Of a DNA stretch of 64,000 bases, positions 19,130 to 28,824 are shown one piece after another. The DNA is from Bartonella sp. AR 15-3. Its GTDB lineage: Bacteria > Pseudomonadota > Alphaproteobacteria > Rhizobiales > Rhizobiaceae. Positions within the stretch are counted from its first letter, which is position 1. Every line of letters starts with the position of its first letter. The stretch lies in NCBI RefSeq assembly GCF_002022445.1, contig NZ_MUYE01000001.1, forward strand, positions 682,001-746,000, read 5' to 3'. The notes beneath the pieces were generated by a model, which saw only the letters and a program-made list of their open reading frames with translations, was not told the origin of the DNA and ran no database searches. Made by a program: the position numbers and the translations under genes.

Positions 19130-20185
19130 TCACGAAAAAAGCTTATTTTCATAAACAATCTCATGAGTTTTAAAAAGAAGATTAATGACGAATTGCTTTT
19201 TATCAAGATTAAATGATTGTATTTCTATTATTTCTTGAAAGACATTTTGCCATGTTTCTGCATACTTTTTGGATAAATGAATAGCTCCCTCTTTTAGCAA
19301 CATAATAGCTTTTTTATGAATTCTATCAAGAATTTCATCACAAAACTGTTGAAATTGTATATCTGTATCAGATAACGAAAGCGCTTGAGCAAGATTATGT
19401 GCAATAACTGGATCACAAATAGATTGCTCTAAGAGTTTATTAATGGTTTGAATAATTTCAAGGCCACCATGACAAAGAAGTAATGCTGCTTTTCGAAGAC
19501 TACCTTGAGATTTTTGAATAATTGTTTCAATATTTTGCGGGTTAATTAATTCCTGATTAGGAAAAAAATGTAAAATGGCTTTTTGCATTTCATTATCATG
19601 TAAAGGTCTTAGAGAGATTTTCTGACAACGTGAACGAATTGTTGGAAGCAATTTTCCTAAAGAATGAGAAATAATAATGAATAAAGTTTTTGTTGGAGGC
19701 TCTTCAAGTGTCTTAAGAAGAGCGTTTGCAGCATTTCTATTCATATCATCCGCAGAATCAATAATGATAATGCGCCACAAACCATCTCGAGACGTCTGAG
19801 TTAAAAAATGCTTGATATCACGGATATCGTCAACTGTGATTTCTGTTTTGAACTTTTTTGTTTTTACATTGAAACGACGTGAGACGTGTATAATACCAGG
19901 ATGACTACCCTGCTTGATTTGGCGCCATATGATTGAATCTTGTCCTGGTTGCAAAAATTTGTTTTTTTGAGAATTTAAAATATTCCAAGCAAGATGAAAT
20001 GCTAACGTTGCTTTTCCTATTCCACGTTCTCCTTCAAATAATAGCGCATGATGTAGCTGCCCTTCTCTAAGCATTTGCCCTAAAAAATGACGAACCTCTT
20101 CATGGCCAATGAGGGTATTATTCTGTGAAGGTGATAAAATACCGTCAATATCATCATATTGACGTAAAAAATTTATATCATTCAT
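19130..20185 (-). CDS. holB: DNA polymerase III subunit delta'
   Basis: The clamp-loader delta' subunit. The AAA+ core shows a GERGIGKATLAFHLAW Walker A-like loop, the IIIDSADDMNRNAANALLKTLEEPP region of sensor and helix elements, and the SRC motif in TIRSRCQKISLRPL. The frame is open from 20251, but those extra 22 residues come from DNA shared with tmk. The ATG at 20185 (MNDINFLRQYDDIDG) overlaps the tmk stop as ATGA, so I start it there: 351 residues. It is translationally coupled to tmk, an arrangement common in Rhizobiales. Confidence 0.94.
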   Translation of the reverse strand: MNDINFLRQYDDIDGILSPSQNNTLIGHEEVRHFLGQMLREGQLHHALLFEGERGIGKATLAFHLAWNILNSQKNKFLQPGQDSIIWRQIKQGSHPGIIHVSRRFNVKTKKFKTEITVDDIRDIKHFLTQTSRDGLWRIIIIDSADDMNRNAANALLKTLEEPPTKTLFIIISHSLGKLLPTIRSRCQKISLRPLHDNEMQKAILHFFPNQELINPQNIETIIQKSQGSLRKAALLLCHGGLEIIQTINKLLEQSICDPVIAHNLAQALSLSDTDIQFQQFCDEILDRIHKKAIMLLKEGAIHLSKKYAETWQNVFQEIIEIQSFNLDKKQFVINLLFKTHEIVYENKLFS

Positions 20186-20814
20186 GAAAAAGCCAATAGT
20201 GCCTGATGACAAATATCTTTTATTTGATCTGCAATTACTTCGACTGAACATGTCCCGTCAATAACTTGAAATCTGTGAGGCTCATGTTTCGCTAATTCAA
20301 GAAAAGCTTGGCGTCTTTGCTCTTGAAGAGCTAGACTAGCTTTTTCAAAATAATCAATTTTTTTTCTTCGTAAGTTTACACGCTCCATCCCAAGTTTTGC
20401 AGGTATATCTAATAAAAACGTTAAATCAGGTTTTATTCCTTTCATACCAATATGCTCTAAAATAGAAAAAATATGTGCATCCACTTTATTATCTAATCCT
20501 TGATAAACCCGTGTAGAATCAATGAATCGATCACATAAAACAATCTTTCCAGCTTGCAAAGAAGGTTTAATGATTTCAGAAACATGATCAGCACGTGCTG
20601 CTGTAAATAAAAACGTTTCAATAAATGGCCCATATTCGGCTACACTACCTGATAATAAAATATAGCGTATTGCTTCTGCACCTGCTGTTCCTCCAGGTTC
20701 ACGCGTTATAATAACATCGTAACCTTTTCTACCTAAATGTTGAGCAAGCAAAGAAATTTGAGTTGTTTTTCCTGCGCCTTCTCCTCCTTCGAATGTAATA
20801 AAATAACCTGACAT
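20182..20814 (-). CDS. tmk: Thymidylate kinase
   Basis: Phosphorylates dTMP to dTDP. The P-loop is FEGGEGAGKTTQ, followed by the DR(F/Y) region TREPGGTAGAE, CDRFIDSTRVYQG, and a LID-region segment with LLDIPAKLGMERVNLRRKK. The frame opens with GTG at 20847, but the ATG at 20814 (MSGYFITFEGGEG), preceded by AAGAG, fits the family. 210 residues. It is coupled to holB by an ATGA overlap and lies 42 nt downstream of the DacF-like gene. Confidence 0.95.
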   Translation of the reverse strand: MSGYFITFEGGEGAGKTTQISLLAQHLGRKGYDVIITREPGGTAGAEAIRYILLSGSVAEYGPFIETFLFTAARADHVSEIIKPSLQAGKIVLCDRFIDSTRVYQGLDNKVDAHIFSILEHIGMKGIKPDLTFLLDIPAKLGMERVNLRRKKIDYFEKASLALQEQRRQAFLELAKHEPHRFQVIDGTCSVEVIADQIKDICHQALLAFS

Positions 20815-20856
20815 GTAAGAATCTCTTAATTCCTTATTTTGGTGCACGTTTGCAAA

Positions 20857-22029
20857 TTATAAGTATTTCCGTGACCACCCAATTGTTATTTCATAAAGTG
20901 CATCTTTTACTTTTGCAAAAAAATTGCCTTTTTCAATATCTGCTCCAGCCCAGATTGATTTTTCAACAAGAAGTTGTTTATCTGAAAAAATTTGAATAAT
21001 ACCAATTTTTTCCCCTATAGTGATAGGAGCTTTTAACGGACCATGATATTGAATTATCGCTTTCACATCATTAAAAGTTTTTTGCTTTGAAAGCATAAAA
21101 CTTATCGGTTCTTTAACAATAAGCGGAACAGAATTTTGTGCTCCACCATAAACAGAAGCATAACCAACCGTCTCACCTCTTGTAAAAACTGTTTTAAGAT
21201 CAAAAGCTGTCATAGCCCATTCAAGAATGCGTTCTATTTCTTTTGTACGCTCTTTTTTATTTTGCAAGCCGTTAACTGCAAGAAAAATACGTCGCTGTTT
21301 CTTACAAGCAGAAACAACTGTTGAAAACCCTATTTCTTCACTATAACCGAAACCTAGTCCCTCTATTTCTATATCATTTTCTTGAAAAAGAAGGGAATTT
21401 TTATTATGTTGAGTAATCTTATTCCAAGTAAATTTAGGCTCACGATAAAGAGCATAATAATCAGGATATTCACGAGAAATATGGCGCGCTAACGTAATTA
21501 TATCACGTAATGTTATAAATTGCCCTTTTTCAGGGAGCCCTGTTGCGTTAACAAAATGGCTCTGTAGCAATCCAAGTGTTTTAGCCCTCTTATTCATTAA
21601 TTTTGCAAAGTTAGCTTCATTACCAGCTATTCCTTCAGCTAAAGTAATAGCTGCATCATTTCCATTAACAATAATAAGACCTCGCAAAAGATCAAAAACA
21701 CTAATTTCCGTTTTTTCCTTTGCAAACATAGTGGTTGTACCGGAAGGCGCTCCCCCTTTTCTCCAAGCATTTTCACTGACTTTAAATTTTTGTGTTTTAT
21801 TTAAAAATCCTTTTTTAAGTTGATAAAAAACCACTTCAGCTGTCATCAATTTTACTAATGAAGCAGGAAAAAAAACAACGTCGCTTTGTTTTTCAAAAAG
21901 TATTGTATCTGTATTGTCATCAAATATCAGCAATTGTAATGCAGATGTTTGAAACTTTTTTGTTTGTCCTTGTTCATTGAATACTAATATCCAAACTAAG
22001 GAAAATAAGACTTTTAATAACAGATACAT
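20857..22029 (-). CDS. DacF-like D-alanyl-D-alanine carboxypeptidase family protein, atypical active site
   Basis: A periplasmic penicillin-binding protein of the PBP5/DacF type: N-terminal signal segment (MYLLLKVLFSLVWILVF), S11 peptidase domain, then a PBP5 C-terminal domain (PLKAPITIGEKIG onward) and an amphipathic tail ending ITIGWSRKYL. The nucleophile motif SxxK is intact (S57-L-V-K60 in FFPASLVKLMTAE). The second motif, normally SGN, reads NGN in IIVNGNDAAITLAEG. The third, normally KTG in GLKTGxTEE, reads GFG in EGLGFGYSEE. If that alignment holds, two of three catalytic motifs have changed, suggesting weak or no carboxypeptidase activity. The frame is otherwise intact at 390 residues. 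An AGGGTGA Shine-Dalgarno supports the start. Confidence 0.85.
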   Translation of the reverse strand: MYLLLKVLFSLVWILVFNEQGQTKKFQTSALQLLIFDDNTDTILFEKQSDVVFFPASLVKLMTAEVVFYQLKKGFLNKTQKFKVSENAWRKGGAPSGTTTMFAKEKTEISVFDLLRGLIIVNGNDAAITLAEGIAGNEANFAKLMNKRAKTLGLLQSHFVNATGLPEKGQFITLRDIITLARHISREYPDYYALYREPKFTWNKITQHNKNSLLFQENDIEIEGLGFGYSEEIGFSTVVSACKKQRRIFLAVNGLQNKKERTKEIERILEWAMTAFDLKTVFTRGETVGYASVYGGAQNSVPLIVKEPISFMLSKQKTFNDVKAIIQYHGPLKAPITIGEKIGIIQIFSDKQLLVEKSIWAGADIEKGNFFAKVKDALYEITIGWSRKYL

Positions 22030-22156
22030 GCTGCTTCACCCTATTTTTTAGGATCAACATAAAGCGGTTTATTATACAAGAAAAGATTTATTCTTTTTTT
22101 AAATAAAGTGTTTTCAGAATAAAAAAATGCTTTAAAAGCCATTTAGTTTACTGAAC

Positions 22157-23002
22157 CTATTTTAAATATTTAATAGAAGCAACTTGATAGAATGATGTGG
22201 GTTTATCAAGCAAAACCGGGCCAATTTGCGGCAATTTTATTGAAATAGTTTCATTTTGTTTCTTTTGATTACTCACAATATAATTATTTACATTAAAAGT
22301 AAATGATGTAATATCTTTTTGCGCTTCTATAGTATTTAATAATGCCATCATCATAGATGGGTTATAATTTCCAGGTTTATAAGAAGCTATTAAATATTCA
22401 CTATCATAATTATTAATAGGTGCTTCAGAAACATATTCTACTTTAACATCTGCGGTGCCTTGATTTAAATAACCAAGCATTGTTGCAGCTTGTTTTGATA
22501 GATCAATAATTCTATTTTTCATGTAAGGACCACGATCATTTACTCTAACGATGATAGAGGACCCATTTTTCAAATTAGTAACACGAGCATAACTAGGTAA
22601 CGGCATAGTAGGATGTGCTGCAGTTAAAAGATTCATATTATAAACTTCACCATTTGCAGTTAAGCGTCCATGAAAATACGAACCATACCACGATGCCTGT
22701 CCAACACGCTGATATGTTGGATCAGCTTTTGGATAGTACCACTTTCCTTTTATTTGATAAGGTTTACCAATAATAGCTCGTTTTACAACTTTATTTTTTG
22801 ATTTATTTTGTTCACTTAAAATTCTTTCAGGCACAGAAACAGCTTTAGCCTTTATAGCTTTATTATTATCAACATTTTTTGTTGAAAGTTGCAATATTGG
22901 ACTTGCACAAGCTATCAACAATTGAGTGGCAACTATTATAAAAATAAATCGAAATATCAATTTAACAATGGAGGTAAATTTTACATTGCTATCTAAAAGC
23001 AT
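22157..23002 (-). CDS. rlpA: RlpA-family septal ring lipoprotein
   Basis: RlpA proteins are outer-membrane lipoproteins with a double-psi beta-barrel, acting as lytic transglycosylases on denuded glycan in some species. The signal ends in a lipobox (ATQLLIACAS), making Cys about residue 32 the lipidated residue. The barrel motifs are GQASWYGSYFHGRLTANGE, AAHPTMPLPSYARVTNL and VRVNDRGPY followed by IIDLSKQAA. The usual C-terminal SPOR domain is missing or reduced to a short tail (PTSFYQVASIKYLK). 281 residues. It is transcribed alone upstream of the dacF-like-tmk block. Confidence 0.9.
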   Translation of the reverse strand: MLLDSNVKFTSIVKLIFRFIFIIVATQLLIACASPILQLSTKNVDNNKAIKAKAVSVPERILSEQNKSKNKVVKRAIIGKPYQIKGKWYYPKADPTYQRVGQASWYGSYFHGRLTANGEVYNMNLLTAAHPTMPLPSYARVTNLKNGSSIIVRVNDRGPYMKNRIIDLSKQAATMLGYLNQGTADVKVEYVSEAPINNYDSEYLIASYKPGNYNPSMMMALLNTIEAQKDITSFTFNVNNYIVSNQKKQNETISIKLPQIGPVLLDKPTSFYQVASIKYLK

Positions 23003-24107
23003 TTATCAACCCGCTTATTTCTATATTTACATCATGTACACAAACAAAACTAAAATCTCTGCATATGATAAGGAAATTAACGCTATTGAAAATCCTTACT
23101 CCCACGCGAATGTCTATGGTATTATTAAAATTTACTTTTTATCAATAGTTTAACACAACGTTAAAAATATTTATTATATCATTAGAAATGATAAATAACA
23201 TTTTAAAAAGATAAAATAGTCATTAAAGTTTAATAAAATCAATTTATTAAAGTAGAATCTTGAATAAAATAATCACGATGTAGTTTATTAAATAAATAGT
23301 ATATATTTATGTGAATAACTTATAAATGCTTTTAATTTAAGAATAGCAGATAAACATATTCAACGAATCGTCTCAACATTTTTTATTAATTTATGCATAA
23401 AAAATATTGAAAAATATTCTTGATGAGCACGTAGAAATTACAGTTGTGAAATTATATGCTATAATAAAGTCTATTTACTCAAGCTTTTAAAAGCCTAAAC
23501 TATTTTAAAGGAGAATTTGATGCATCCATAAAGATGGGTAGTATCAATAACAGACATAAAAGTGATAAAGGCCAATCTCTTCAGACAACACCATCTTCAA
23601 ATCTTGATCTTTAAATTTCAGTATGTCTTTCTTGTAAGGCAATTGTTATTCCGTTTATCATCAGATATTTTCTCTTTAATTACTTTATTTTTTTACCATC
23701 CACACAAATGTTTATTCTGTTTGCTATACTTCAAGATTTGTCTTATCAAATTTGCTTTTTTGAGCTGATGATAGCACAGTCTTTCTTCTCCAGATAAATT
23801 AGAAACAAACCAATACAAAATTAGCAGAGATAACACCAAACACTTGAAATCCTATATTACATTTTTTTATGCAAAATAAGCTGAATACACTAACTTCAAT
23901 GATCGTTTTAATTTTTAATCATTAATAAAATAACCAAGATTCCATAAATTCTTGTTAAAGAATGTATAATTAGCTTTTTCGCTAAACTAATTATTGAAAA
24001 CTAAGCTAATTCGTTAATATAAAATGAGCTAATTTACAAAGTTCAAAATATTTTGTCATATAATAAGCTATGCCCTATATACATGAATAAGTTTTTGGAG
24101 ATATTTT
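23003..24107. other. 1.1-kb gene-poor gap, possibly containing a decayed membrane-protein gene
   Basis: This is the longest gap in the window. A good AAAGGAG Shine-Dalgarno at about 23508 precedes an ATG at 23520 that stops after three codons. From ATG 23534 one frame runs to 23796, broken by a single TAA after NLDL. Downstream of that stop it reads as a hydrophobic, membrane-like stretch (VIPFIIRYFLFNYFIF, then QDLSYQICFFELMIAQSFF). This could be a pseudogene of a membrane protein I cannot identify, or chance in AT-rich DNA. Nothing else is recognisable, including on the minus strand. Confidence 0.35.
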
Positions 24108-24755
24108 ATGCTAGATGTACTAACTACACAACGAACTATAACTATCTATCCTAAGTTAAAAATATTAAAGCTATTTTTTATTGTTATTTTTTTAGCGTTT
24201 TTAATACCGTTTTTAAGCGGATGTGGATTTAATGTGATACCAACAAATGAAGAAAAAGCGCATGCAGCATGGAGTGAAGTTTTAAACCAATATCAACGTC
24301 GTGCAGATCTAGTTCCTAATCTTGTAGAAACTGTTAAAAGTTATGCATCACACGAAAAAACTGCACTTGCTAATGTTATAGAAGCACGTGCAAAAGCAAC
24401 GCAAACAACCATTAATGCTGAGATGTTAAATAACCCAGAAATTATACAACAATATCTCAGTAATCAAGCAAATTTATCAAGCGCACTTTCACGCCTGATG
24501 GCTATTGTTGAAAATTATCCCGACCTTAAAGCAAATCAGAATTTTTTAACTCTTCAATCACAACTAGAGGGAACTGAAAATCGTATTTCTGTTGCTCGCC
24601 GTGATTATATTGAAGCAGTACGTATGTATAATACTGCACTTAAAACAATGCCAACAATAATTTGGGCAAAGTTATGGTTTCGCGATGCAAGATCTATGCA
24701 AACATTTACTATTGACAGTAATGCTCACAAAACACCACAGGTTAATTTTAATTAA
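24108..24755 (+). CDS. lemA: LemA family lipoprotein
   Basis: LemA-type proteins are helical envelope proteins of unclear function. The N-terminus carries a hydrophobic segment ending in a lipobox-like LSGCG, so this copy is probably a lipoprotein. The family core is clear: AWSEVLNQYQRRADLVPNL, VKSYASHEK, LSRLMAIVENYPDLKANQNF and ENRISVARRDYIEAVRMYN. 215 residues. The TPM-domain gene begins directly at the next base after its stop, and this lemA plus TPM pairing is common across bacteria. Confidence 0.92.
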   Translation: MLDVLTTQRTITIYPKLKILKLFFIVIFLAFLIPFLSGCGFNVIPTNEEKAHAAWSEVLNQYQRRADLVPNLVETVKSYASHEKTALANVIEARAKATQTTINAEMLNNPEIIQQYLSNQANLSSALSRLMAIVENYPDLKANQNFLTLQSQLEGTENRISVARRDYIEAVRMYNTALKTMPTIIWAKLWFRDARSMQTFTIDSNAHKTPQVNFN

Positions 24756-25607
24756 ATGATGCTATTTCGATATTCTATTCAACGTAGTATTATTTTATGT
24801 TTTTTGGCTTTTATAAGTGTTTTAGTTTTAATTATTACATTCAATAGTGTTCTCTATTCTCACAGCTCATTCCCTCGCTTAACTGGCCACGTTAATGATA
24901 TAGCACACTTACTTGATCGAGCAACAATAGAAAATTTGACAACGAAGCTTTCTGCTTTAGAAAAAAAAACAGGTGATCAAATTGTTATTGTAACTATCCC
25001 TACTCTTTCTGGAATTGATATTGAAACCTATAGTAATACCCTTTTCCGAAAATGGGCTTTAGGTCAAGAGAAGATTAATAATGGCGTATTACTTGTTGTT
25101 GCACCAAATGAACGTGAAGTACGTATTGAAGTTGGCTATGGTTTAGAGGGAGAATTAACAGATGCAGTTTCTGCCGTCATTATTAATAATTTTATTCTTC
25201 CTAATTTTCGTAAAAAAAATTATCAACAGGGAATTATCGAAGCAATCAATGCAATTATAAGAGTTATTATAGAAAATGATTCTGATTTCACTTTTCGAAT
25301 CAAAGAAAAGGCTAAAGCCATTGAAATACAACGTCAACGAGAAAAAGAAGAAGAAATGATAGTTAATGCAATTATATTTTTAATCTTTTTTACAGTGATT
25401 GGTTTACCCATTTTAGCAATGATTTTTGGTAAAAAAGTAGGTCCACAAAAATATCGCTGGATGGGAATCATTTTTACTCTTTGGTTTATCAATTTGAGTA
25501 CTAATGGTAGACGCTCCGATGGTAATTTCAGAAGACATTCAAATGGCGATGGTTTTAGAGGTGGAGGAGGTTCATCAGGCGGTGGTGGAGCGTCAGGAAG
25601 ATGGTAA
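24756..25607 (+). CDS. TPM-domain (YgcG/DUF477-type) membrane protein
   Basis: An envelope protein with an N-terminal membrane segment (RSIILCFLAFISVLVLIITF), an extracytoplasmic TPM domain (LTGHVNDIAHLLDRATIENL, KKTGDQIVIVTIPTLSG, EREVRIEVGYGLEGELTDA), a second membrane segment (IIFLIFFTVIGLPILAMIF), and a glycine/serine-rich C-terminus ending SSGGGGASGRW, typical of the family. 283 residues. Its ATG follows the lemA stop with no gap. The biochemical role is unknown; TPM homologues include a plant thylakoid phosphatase and photosystem maintenance factors. Confidence 0.9.
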   Translation: MMLFRYSIQRSIILCFLAFISVLVLIITFNSVLYSHSSFPRLTGHVNDIAHLLDRATIENLTTKLSALEKKTGDQIVIVTIPTLSGIDIETYSNTLFRKWALGQEKINNGVLLVVAPNEREVRIEVGYGLEGELTDAVSAVIINNFILPNFRKKNYQQGIIEAINAIIRVIIENDSDFTFRIKEKAKAIEIQRQREKEEEMIVNAIIFLIFFTVIGLPILAMIFGKKVGPQKYRWMGIIFTLWFINLSTNGRRSDGNFRRHSNGDGFRGGGGSSGGGGASGRW

Positions 25608-25896
25608 AATATCTTTAAAAGACGAATTTTATCACTTCATATATTGAATACTAATTCATACGATAAAAAAAAATTATTAAAAAACAAAAATATAATAATA
25701 AATTAAATTATTAATTAAAAATCTTCTAATTATTTTAAGATTTTGTTAAACTGTAATGATTTATAATAATAACTTTCATTTTAATGACAATGTTGATACT
25801 CTTTATTTTTTAATTTTCATTTCAATAAGCAACTCTATATCGTGTGCTATTATTTTAAGTGATAAAAGAGCAAATAACTTTAATATACATTTTTTA

Positions 25897-26634
25897 GTGA
25901 CATCTAAATTGAAATATACTGATCGCAATCATTTATCACATTATTTTAAAGCAACTCACCATACTTCACCAGTTGAATGGAAAATAAGTAATAGTTTAGT
26001 CGAATACCCTGAAGCGTTACGCTATATGCAAGAACGTGTGGAGAATATTTTTGCAAAAACTGCACACGAACAAGTCTGGCTTCTCGAACACCCTCCTCTT
26101 TATACAGCGGGAACAAGTGCTCAACAAAAAGATTTATTAGCTCCTCATTCTCTTCCTGTATATGAAGCAGGTCGTGGTGGTGAATTTACATATCATGGTC
26201 CAGGACAACGTGTTGCTTATATTATGCTTGACCTTAAACGTCGAAGACAAGATATACGCGCTTTTATCAGTGCATTAGAACAGTGGATCATTGAAACACT
26301 TGCACAATTTAACATTAAAGGAGAACGTCGTGAAGATCGAGTTGGTGTTTGGGTTATTCGCCCTGATCGTCCACCAACAATAAATGGAACACCAGCAGAA
26401 GATAAAATCGCTGCTATTGGTATTCGTATCCGTAGATGGATAAGCTTTCATGGCATTTGTATTAATATCGATCCTGATCTATCTCACTATACAGGAATTG
26501 TTCCCTGCGGAATTGCAAATTACGGTGTAACAAGTCTATTAGATCTAGGCTTACCTATAACAATGCATGATGTTGATATTGCTATGAAACAAACTTTTGA
26601 ACAAATTTTTGGTCCAACAATTGCTATTTCCTAA
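25897..26634 (+). CDS. lipB: Lipoyl(octanoyl) transferase
   Basis: Transfers octanoate from acyl carrier protein to lipoyl domains of 2-oxoacid dehydrogenases. Signatures: [48 protein letters not shown] and the catalytic cysteine in [15 protein letters not shown]. The frame is open from ATG 25756, but the first 47 residues are low-complexity and unlike LipB. An in-frame GTG at 25897 gives 245 residues, close to the usual size, with a normal run-in to [17 protein letters not shown]. No clear Shine-Dalgarno precedes it, so the exact start is uncertain. Confidence 0.9.
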   Translation: MTSKLKYTDRNHLSHYFKATHHTSPVEWKISNSLVEYPEALRYMQERVENIFAKTAHEQVWLLEHPPLYTAGTSAQQKDLLAPHSLPVYEAGRGGEFTYHGPGQRVAYIMLDLKRRRQDIRAFISALEQWIIETLAQFNIKGERREDRVGVWVIRPDRPPTINGTPAEDKIAAIGIRIRRWISFHGICINIDPDLSHYTGIVPCGIANYGVTSLLDLGLPITMHDVDIAMKQTFEQIFGPTIAIS

Positions 26635-26728
26635 GTGCATTGATTTTTAAATAAAAAACAGGCATAAAACTTAATTCTGATTAAAGGTTTATTTATATAA
26701 CCTCAATTTAGATAGACGATCGAGTGCT

Positions 26729-28807
26729 ATGAGCGAGAATAATAAAGATCTTTTTAGTATTTTAAATAATGCTCAATCTCGCATAGAAATGAAAGAACAA
26801 AATAAGCCAGTTTCAGTAAACCGGCAAAAGGTATCTCGGGCAATTTCTGTATCTGCTTCCCACAATGATACAGAAAAAAATGAATATAACGCTTTATCTA
26901 TCCGAGTACTTGAAGGTTTAGAGCCTGTACGTCTACGACCTGGAATGTATATTGGCGGCACAGACAGCAAAGCGCTTCATCATTTATTTTCTGAAATTAT
27001 CGACAATGCAATGGATGAAGCTGTTGCTGGTTATGCTGATTTAATTGATGTCTCATTAGATAGCCAAGGTTATATAACAGTTACAGATAATGGGCGTGGA
27101 ATTCCTATTGAAAATCATCCCCAAATGCCGGATAAATCTACCCTTGAAGTCATTATGACACAACTTCATTCAGGCGCGAAATTTGATGGAAAAGCTTACC
27201 AAACCTCTGGTGGATTACATGGAGTAGGTATTTCTGTTGTTAATGCTCTTTCTGATGATATGGAAGTTGAAGTAGTACGAGAACGCAAACTTTACCGCCA
27301 ACGTTTTTCATGCGGTATTCCTCAATCTGATTTAGAAAATCTAGGTGATGTTTATAATCGTCGCGGTACGCGCGTGCGCTTTCATCCCGACAGTAAAATT
27401 TTTGGCGAAAAAGCAGCTTTTGAAGCAGAAAAAATTTATAAGATAGCGCGCTCTAAAGCCTATCTCTTTGGTGGAGTAAAGATTCGCTGGAATTGTGATC
27501 CTATAATACTTGAAGGTATAAAAAATGTTCCTGAAAAAGCTATTTTTCATTTTCCAAATGGATTAAAAGATTATTTATTATCCTTATTAAAAAATGAATA
27601 TTGTGTAACCTCTGAAGTTTTTTCTGGTAGAACAAAACAACATAGTGGTCATGGGTCAGTTGAATGGGCTATCGCTTGGTATGGTGGTAATGCTTGTGTA
27701 CAGTCTTATTGTAATACTATTCCGACTGGAGAAGGTGGAACACACGAAGCAGGATTACGACAAGCTCTCTTGCGTGGCTTAAAAGCTTATGCCGAATTAA
27801 TAGGTAATAAACGTTCTGCCATCATCACTTCTGATGATGTGATGATCTCAGCAGTTGCAATCCTCTCAGTTTTTATCAGAGAACCTGAGTTTGTTGGACA
27901 AACTAAAGATCGACTAGCTACAATTGAAGCACAGCGTATTGTTGAAAATGCAATACGTGATCCTTTTGATCATTGGCTCACTAATTCTCCACAAGAAGCG
28001 ACAAAACTTCTTGATTGGGTTATTGAAAGAGCTGAAGAACGCTTAAAACGGCGCCAAGATAGGGAAATAAATAGAAAAACTGCTGTACGTAAATTAAGAC
28101 TACCTGGAAAGTTAGCAGATTGTAGGCAAAATTCTGCTGCTGGAGCTGAATTATTCATTGTTGAGGGTGATTCTGCTGGTGGGTCTGCCAAACAGGCACG
28201 AAATAGAATTAATCAAGCAATTTTACCCCTTCGTGGAAAAATATTAAATGTAGCTAGTGCAGCGCGTGAAAAAATGAGTACAAGCCAAACAATTAATGAT
28301 CTCATCCTCGCACTAGGATGCCAAACGCGTTCTAAATATCGTGAAGATGATTTAAGATATGAGCGTATTATTATTATGACAGATGCAGATGTTGATGGTG
28401 CTCATATTGCGTCACTTTTGATTACCTTTTTCTTTCAAGAAATGCCTGATCTTATTCGTCAGGGCCATTTATATCTCGCTGTACCCCCTCTTTATAGAAT
28501 ATCACAAGGAGGGAAAGTTGCTTATGCGCGCGATGATATCCATAAAGATGAATTGCTAAAAACTGAATTTACTGGAAAGGCGAAAATTGAAATTGGACGC
28601 TTTAAAGGTCTGGGAGAAATGCGGGCCGAACAACTTAAAGAAACAACCATGCATCCACAAAAACGCACGCTTTTACGTGTTTCTATCGATTCAGTTAACA
28701 TACAAGAAACTAAAAATATAGTCGAAAATTTAATGGGTACGAAACCAGAAGCACGATTTCGATTTATACAAGAAAACTCCACTTTTGCAGATAATCTAGA
28801 TATTTGA
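26729..28807 (+). CDS. parE: DNA topoisomerase IV subunit B
   Basis: The ATPase subunit of topoisomerase IV, which decatenates daughter chromosomes with ParC (encoded at 51.7-54 kb here). The GHKL ATPase domain has EIIDNAMDEA, DNGRGIPIENHP and GGLHGVGISVVNALS. The TOPRIM domain carries FIVEGDSAGGSAKQ and the acidic pair in MTDADVDGAHI. A poorly conserved N-terminal tail of about 55 residues precedes LSIRVLEGLEPVRLRPGMYIG. 692 residues, full length. It converges on recJ with 17 nt between stops. Confidence 0.96.
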   Translation: MSENNKDLFSILNNAQSRIEMKEQNKPVSVNRQKVSRAISVSASHNDTEKNEYNALSIRVLEGLEPVRLRPGMYIGGTDSKALHHLFSEIIDNAMDEAVAGYADLIDVSLDSQGYITVTDNGRGIPIENHPQMPDKSTLEVIMTQLHSGAKFDGKAYQTSGGLHGVGISVVNALSDDMEVEVVRERKLYRQRFSCGIPQSDLENLGDVYNRRGTRVRFHPDSKIFGEKAAFEAEKIYKIARSKAYLFGGVKIRWNCDPIILEGIKNVPEKAIFHFPNGLKDYLLSLLKNEYCVTSEVFSGRTKQHSGHGSVEWAIAWYGGNACVQSYCNTIPTGEGGTHEAGLRQALLRGLKAYAELIGNKRSAIITSDDVMISAVAILSVFIREPEFVGQTKDRLATIEAQRIVENAIRDPFDHWLTNSPQEATKLLDWVIERAEERLKRRQDREINRKTAVRKLRLPGKLADCRQNSAAGAELFIVEGDSAGGSAKQARNRINQAILPLRGKILNVASAAREKMSTSQTINDLILALGCQTRSKYREDDLRYERIIIMTDADVDGAHIASLLITFFFQEMPDLIRQGHLYLAVPPLYRISQGGKVAYARDDIHKDELLKTEFTGKAKIEIGRFKGLGEMRAEQLKETTMHPQKRTLLRVSIDSVNIQETKNIVENLMGTKPEARFRFIQENSTFADNLDI

Positions 28808-28824
28808 TCTTTAAAATGTATTTA

